Shown here: piece after piece, positions 6,164 to 6,800 of the stretch
Layout: every line of letters begins with the position of its first letter
Numbering within the stretch: the first letter of the stretch is position 1
Position numbers and translations under genes: made by a program
Notes under the pieces: model-generated
Seen by the model: the letters and a program-made list of their open reading frames with translations, nothing else
What the model was told of the DNA's origin: nothing
Databases searched by the model: none
Source: Rhodobacterales bacterium UBA3080
GTDB lineage: Bacteria; Pseudomonadota; Alphaproteobacteria; Rhodobacterales; Rhodobacteraceae
Assembly (NCBI GenBank): GCA_002366645.1
Contig: DFBM01000175.1
Location: forward strand, 1-6,800
DNA length: 6,800 nt
Direction of reading: 5' to 3'

Positions 6164-6179
6164 ATCCCCGCTCGGGGAT
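6164..6179 (+). repeat. GC-rich hairpin in the dnaK leader
   Basis: ATCCCCG (6164-6170) pairs with CGGGGAT (6173-6179) around a tiny loop. It lies just after the predicted transcription start. No T-tract follows, so it is probably a 5' leader stem rather than a terminator. A 5' stabilising role is plausible but not shown. Confidence 0.5.
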
Positions 6180-6250
6180 TACCTTATGGGACGAAGTCCG
6201 GGGGCCATAATGGACCCGAACTTCACACTCGCCGCTAGAAAGGAAGACAC

Positions 6251-6800
6251 ATGTCTAAAGTTATCGGTATTGACCTTGGAACCACCAACTCCTGCGTTTC
6301 CATCATGGATGGTGCACAGGCTAAAGTTATTGAAAACTCCGAGGGTGCACGGACTACGCCGTCTATCGTAGGTTTCACAGAAGACGAGCGTCTGGTTGGT
6401 CAAGCCGCCAAACGTCAGGCTGTGACGAACCCTGAAAACACACTTTCCGCTATCAAACGTCTGATCGGCCGCCGGATTGATGATCCGATGGTTACGAAAG
6501 ATATGGACATGGTTCCATATAAGATCATCGACAGTGGTGAAGGCGATGCATGGGTTGAAGCACAGGGTGAGAAATACTCCCCATCGCAAGTATCCGCATT
6601 CATCTTGGGCAAAATGAAAGAAACAGCCGAGGATTATCTTGGCCAAGGTGTGACGCAGGCCGTTATCACCGTCCCAGCATACTTCAACGACGCACAGCGT
6701 CAGGCAACCAAAGACGCCGGTAAAATTGCTGGCCTCGAAGTGCTGCGTATTATCAACGAGCCGACTGCGGCTGCGTTGGCATATGGCCTTGATAAAGAGG
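6251..6800 (+). CDS. dnaK: Molecular chaperone DnaK (Hsp70), N-terminal part, truncated by window edge
   Basis: DnaK is the cytoplasmic Hsp70 that binds unfolded peptides in an ATP-driven cycle with DnaJ and GrpE. The window holds the first 183 codons, all within the nucleotide-binding domain. The phosphate-1 loop IGIDLGTTNSCVSI (5-18), GARTTPSIV (32-40), AIKRLIGRR (67-75, with catalytic K69), VITVPAYFNDAQRQATKDAG (138-157) and RIINEPTAAALAYGLDK (166-182) match the family essentially residue for residue. AAGGA ends 6 nt before the ATG. A sigma-32 type promoter lies upstream, so heat-shock control is likely. Codon use is cleaner and the protein far more conserved than in the neighbouring polysaccharide genes, as expected for a core gene marking the edge of the variable locus. 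The rest of the gene lies beyond the window. Confidence 0.99.
   Translation, partial: MSKVIGIDLGTTNSCVSIMDGAQAKVIENSEGARTTPSIVGFTEDERLVGQAAKRQAVTNPENTLSAIKRLIGRRIDDPMVTKDMDMVPYKIIDSGEGDAWVEAQGEKYSPSQVSAFILGKMKETAEDYLGQGVTQAVITVPAYFNDAQRQATKDAGKIAGLEVLRIINEPTAAALAYGLDKE

Larger units (their letters stand above)
6021..6250 (+). promoter_or_regulatory. Intergenic region and dnaK leader
   Basis: These 230 bp hold no gene. The first 100 bp, after the broken MaoC-like gene, are AT-rich with runs of T and A but no convincing intrinsic terminator. The rest holds a heat-shock type promoter (6123-6151) and a leader of roughly 90 nt. The leader contains a 7-bp hairpin (6164-6179), a TTATGG...CCATAA inverted repeat (6184-6210) enclosing a GGAC-GAA-GTCC hairpin, and the dnaK Shine-Dalgarno. 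There is no CIRCE element (TTAGCACTC-N9-GAGTGCTAA). Confidence 0.6.

Noticed and set aside
6164..6179. Intrinsic terminator between the MaoC-like gene and dnaK
   Set aside because: There is a GC hairpin but no T-tract after it, and it lies downstream of the predicted dnaK promoter.
6021..6250. CIRCE/HrcA operator before dnaK
   Set aside because: No TTAGCACTC-N9-GAGTGCTAA or near match is present.
6179..6646. 155-residue open frame on the minus strand opposite dnaK
   Set aside because: Long antisense frames opposite dnaK are a known by-product of its codon bias, and the plus-strand DnaK match is unambiguous.
1..6800. tRNA, rRNA, CRISPR array, insertion sequence or integrase
   Set aside because: No cloverleaf, ribosomal, regularly spaced repeat, transposase or terminal inverted-repeat signal was seen on either strand.

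Overview
The window reads as a chromosomal segment of a marine-type alphaproteobacterium, most likely Rhodobacterales. This rests on protein style (GalU, CMP-Kdo synthetase and permease sequences), GC near 50% and an alphaproteobacterial heat-shock promoter before dnaK; it is an inference without a database search. Nearly all of the window is a surface-polysaccharide (capsule-type) locus that ends against the housekeeping gene dnaK.

Left part (1-4552, all minus strand, transcribed right to left): cysQ, kdsB, a family 2 glycosyltransferase, galU, then a GT-B type glycosyltransferase cut by the window edge. Spacing is very tight (3 bp, a 4-bp ATGA overlap, 75 bp, 9 bp), so this looks like one operon. 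The products supply activated sugars (UDP-glucose, CMP-Kdo or a related sugar), transfer sugars, and remove the nucleotide PAP. The 75-bp gap before galU carries a strong hairpin around the upstream stop codon.

Right part (4656-6020, plus strand, divergent from cysQ): a KpsM/Wzm-type polysaccharide ABC permease, then a short ATGA-coupled ORF that may be the stub of its lost ATPase partner. A MaoC/NodN-like hotdog dehydratase follows. It is broken by an in-frame TAA and has also lost both expected catalytic residues. This stretch looks like decayed or deleted sequence.

End (6021-6800): an intergenic region with a good sigma-32 type promoter and a structured leader, then the first 183 codons of dnaK, which runs off the window.

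I see no RNA genes, insertion sequences, CRISPR arrays or phage genes. I find no convincing undescribed system. The points most worth a second look are the gene decay between the permease and dnaK, the apparently orphan permease, and cysQ inside a polysaccharide operon.
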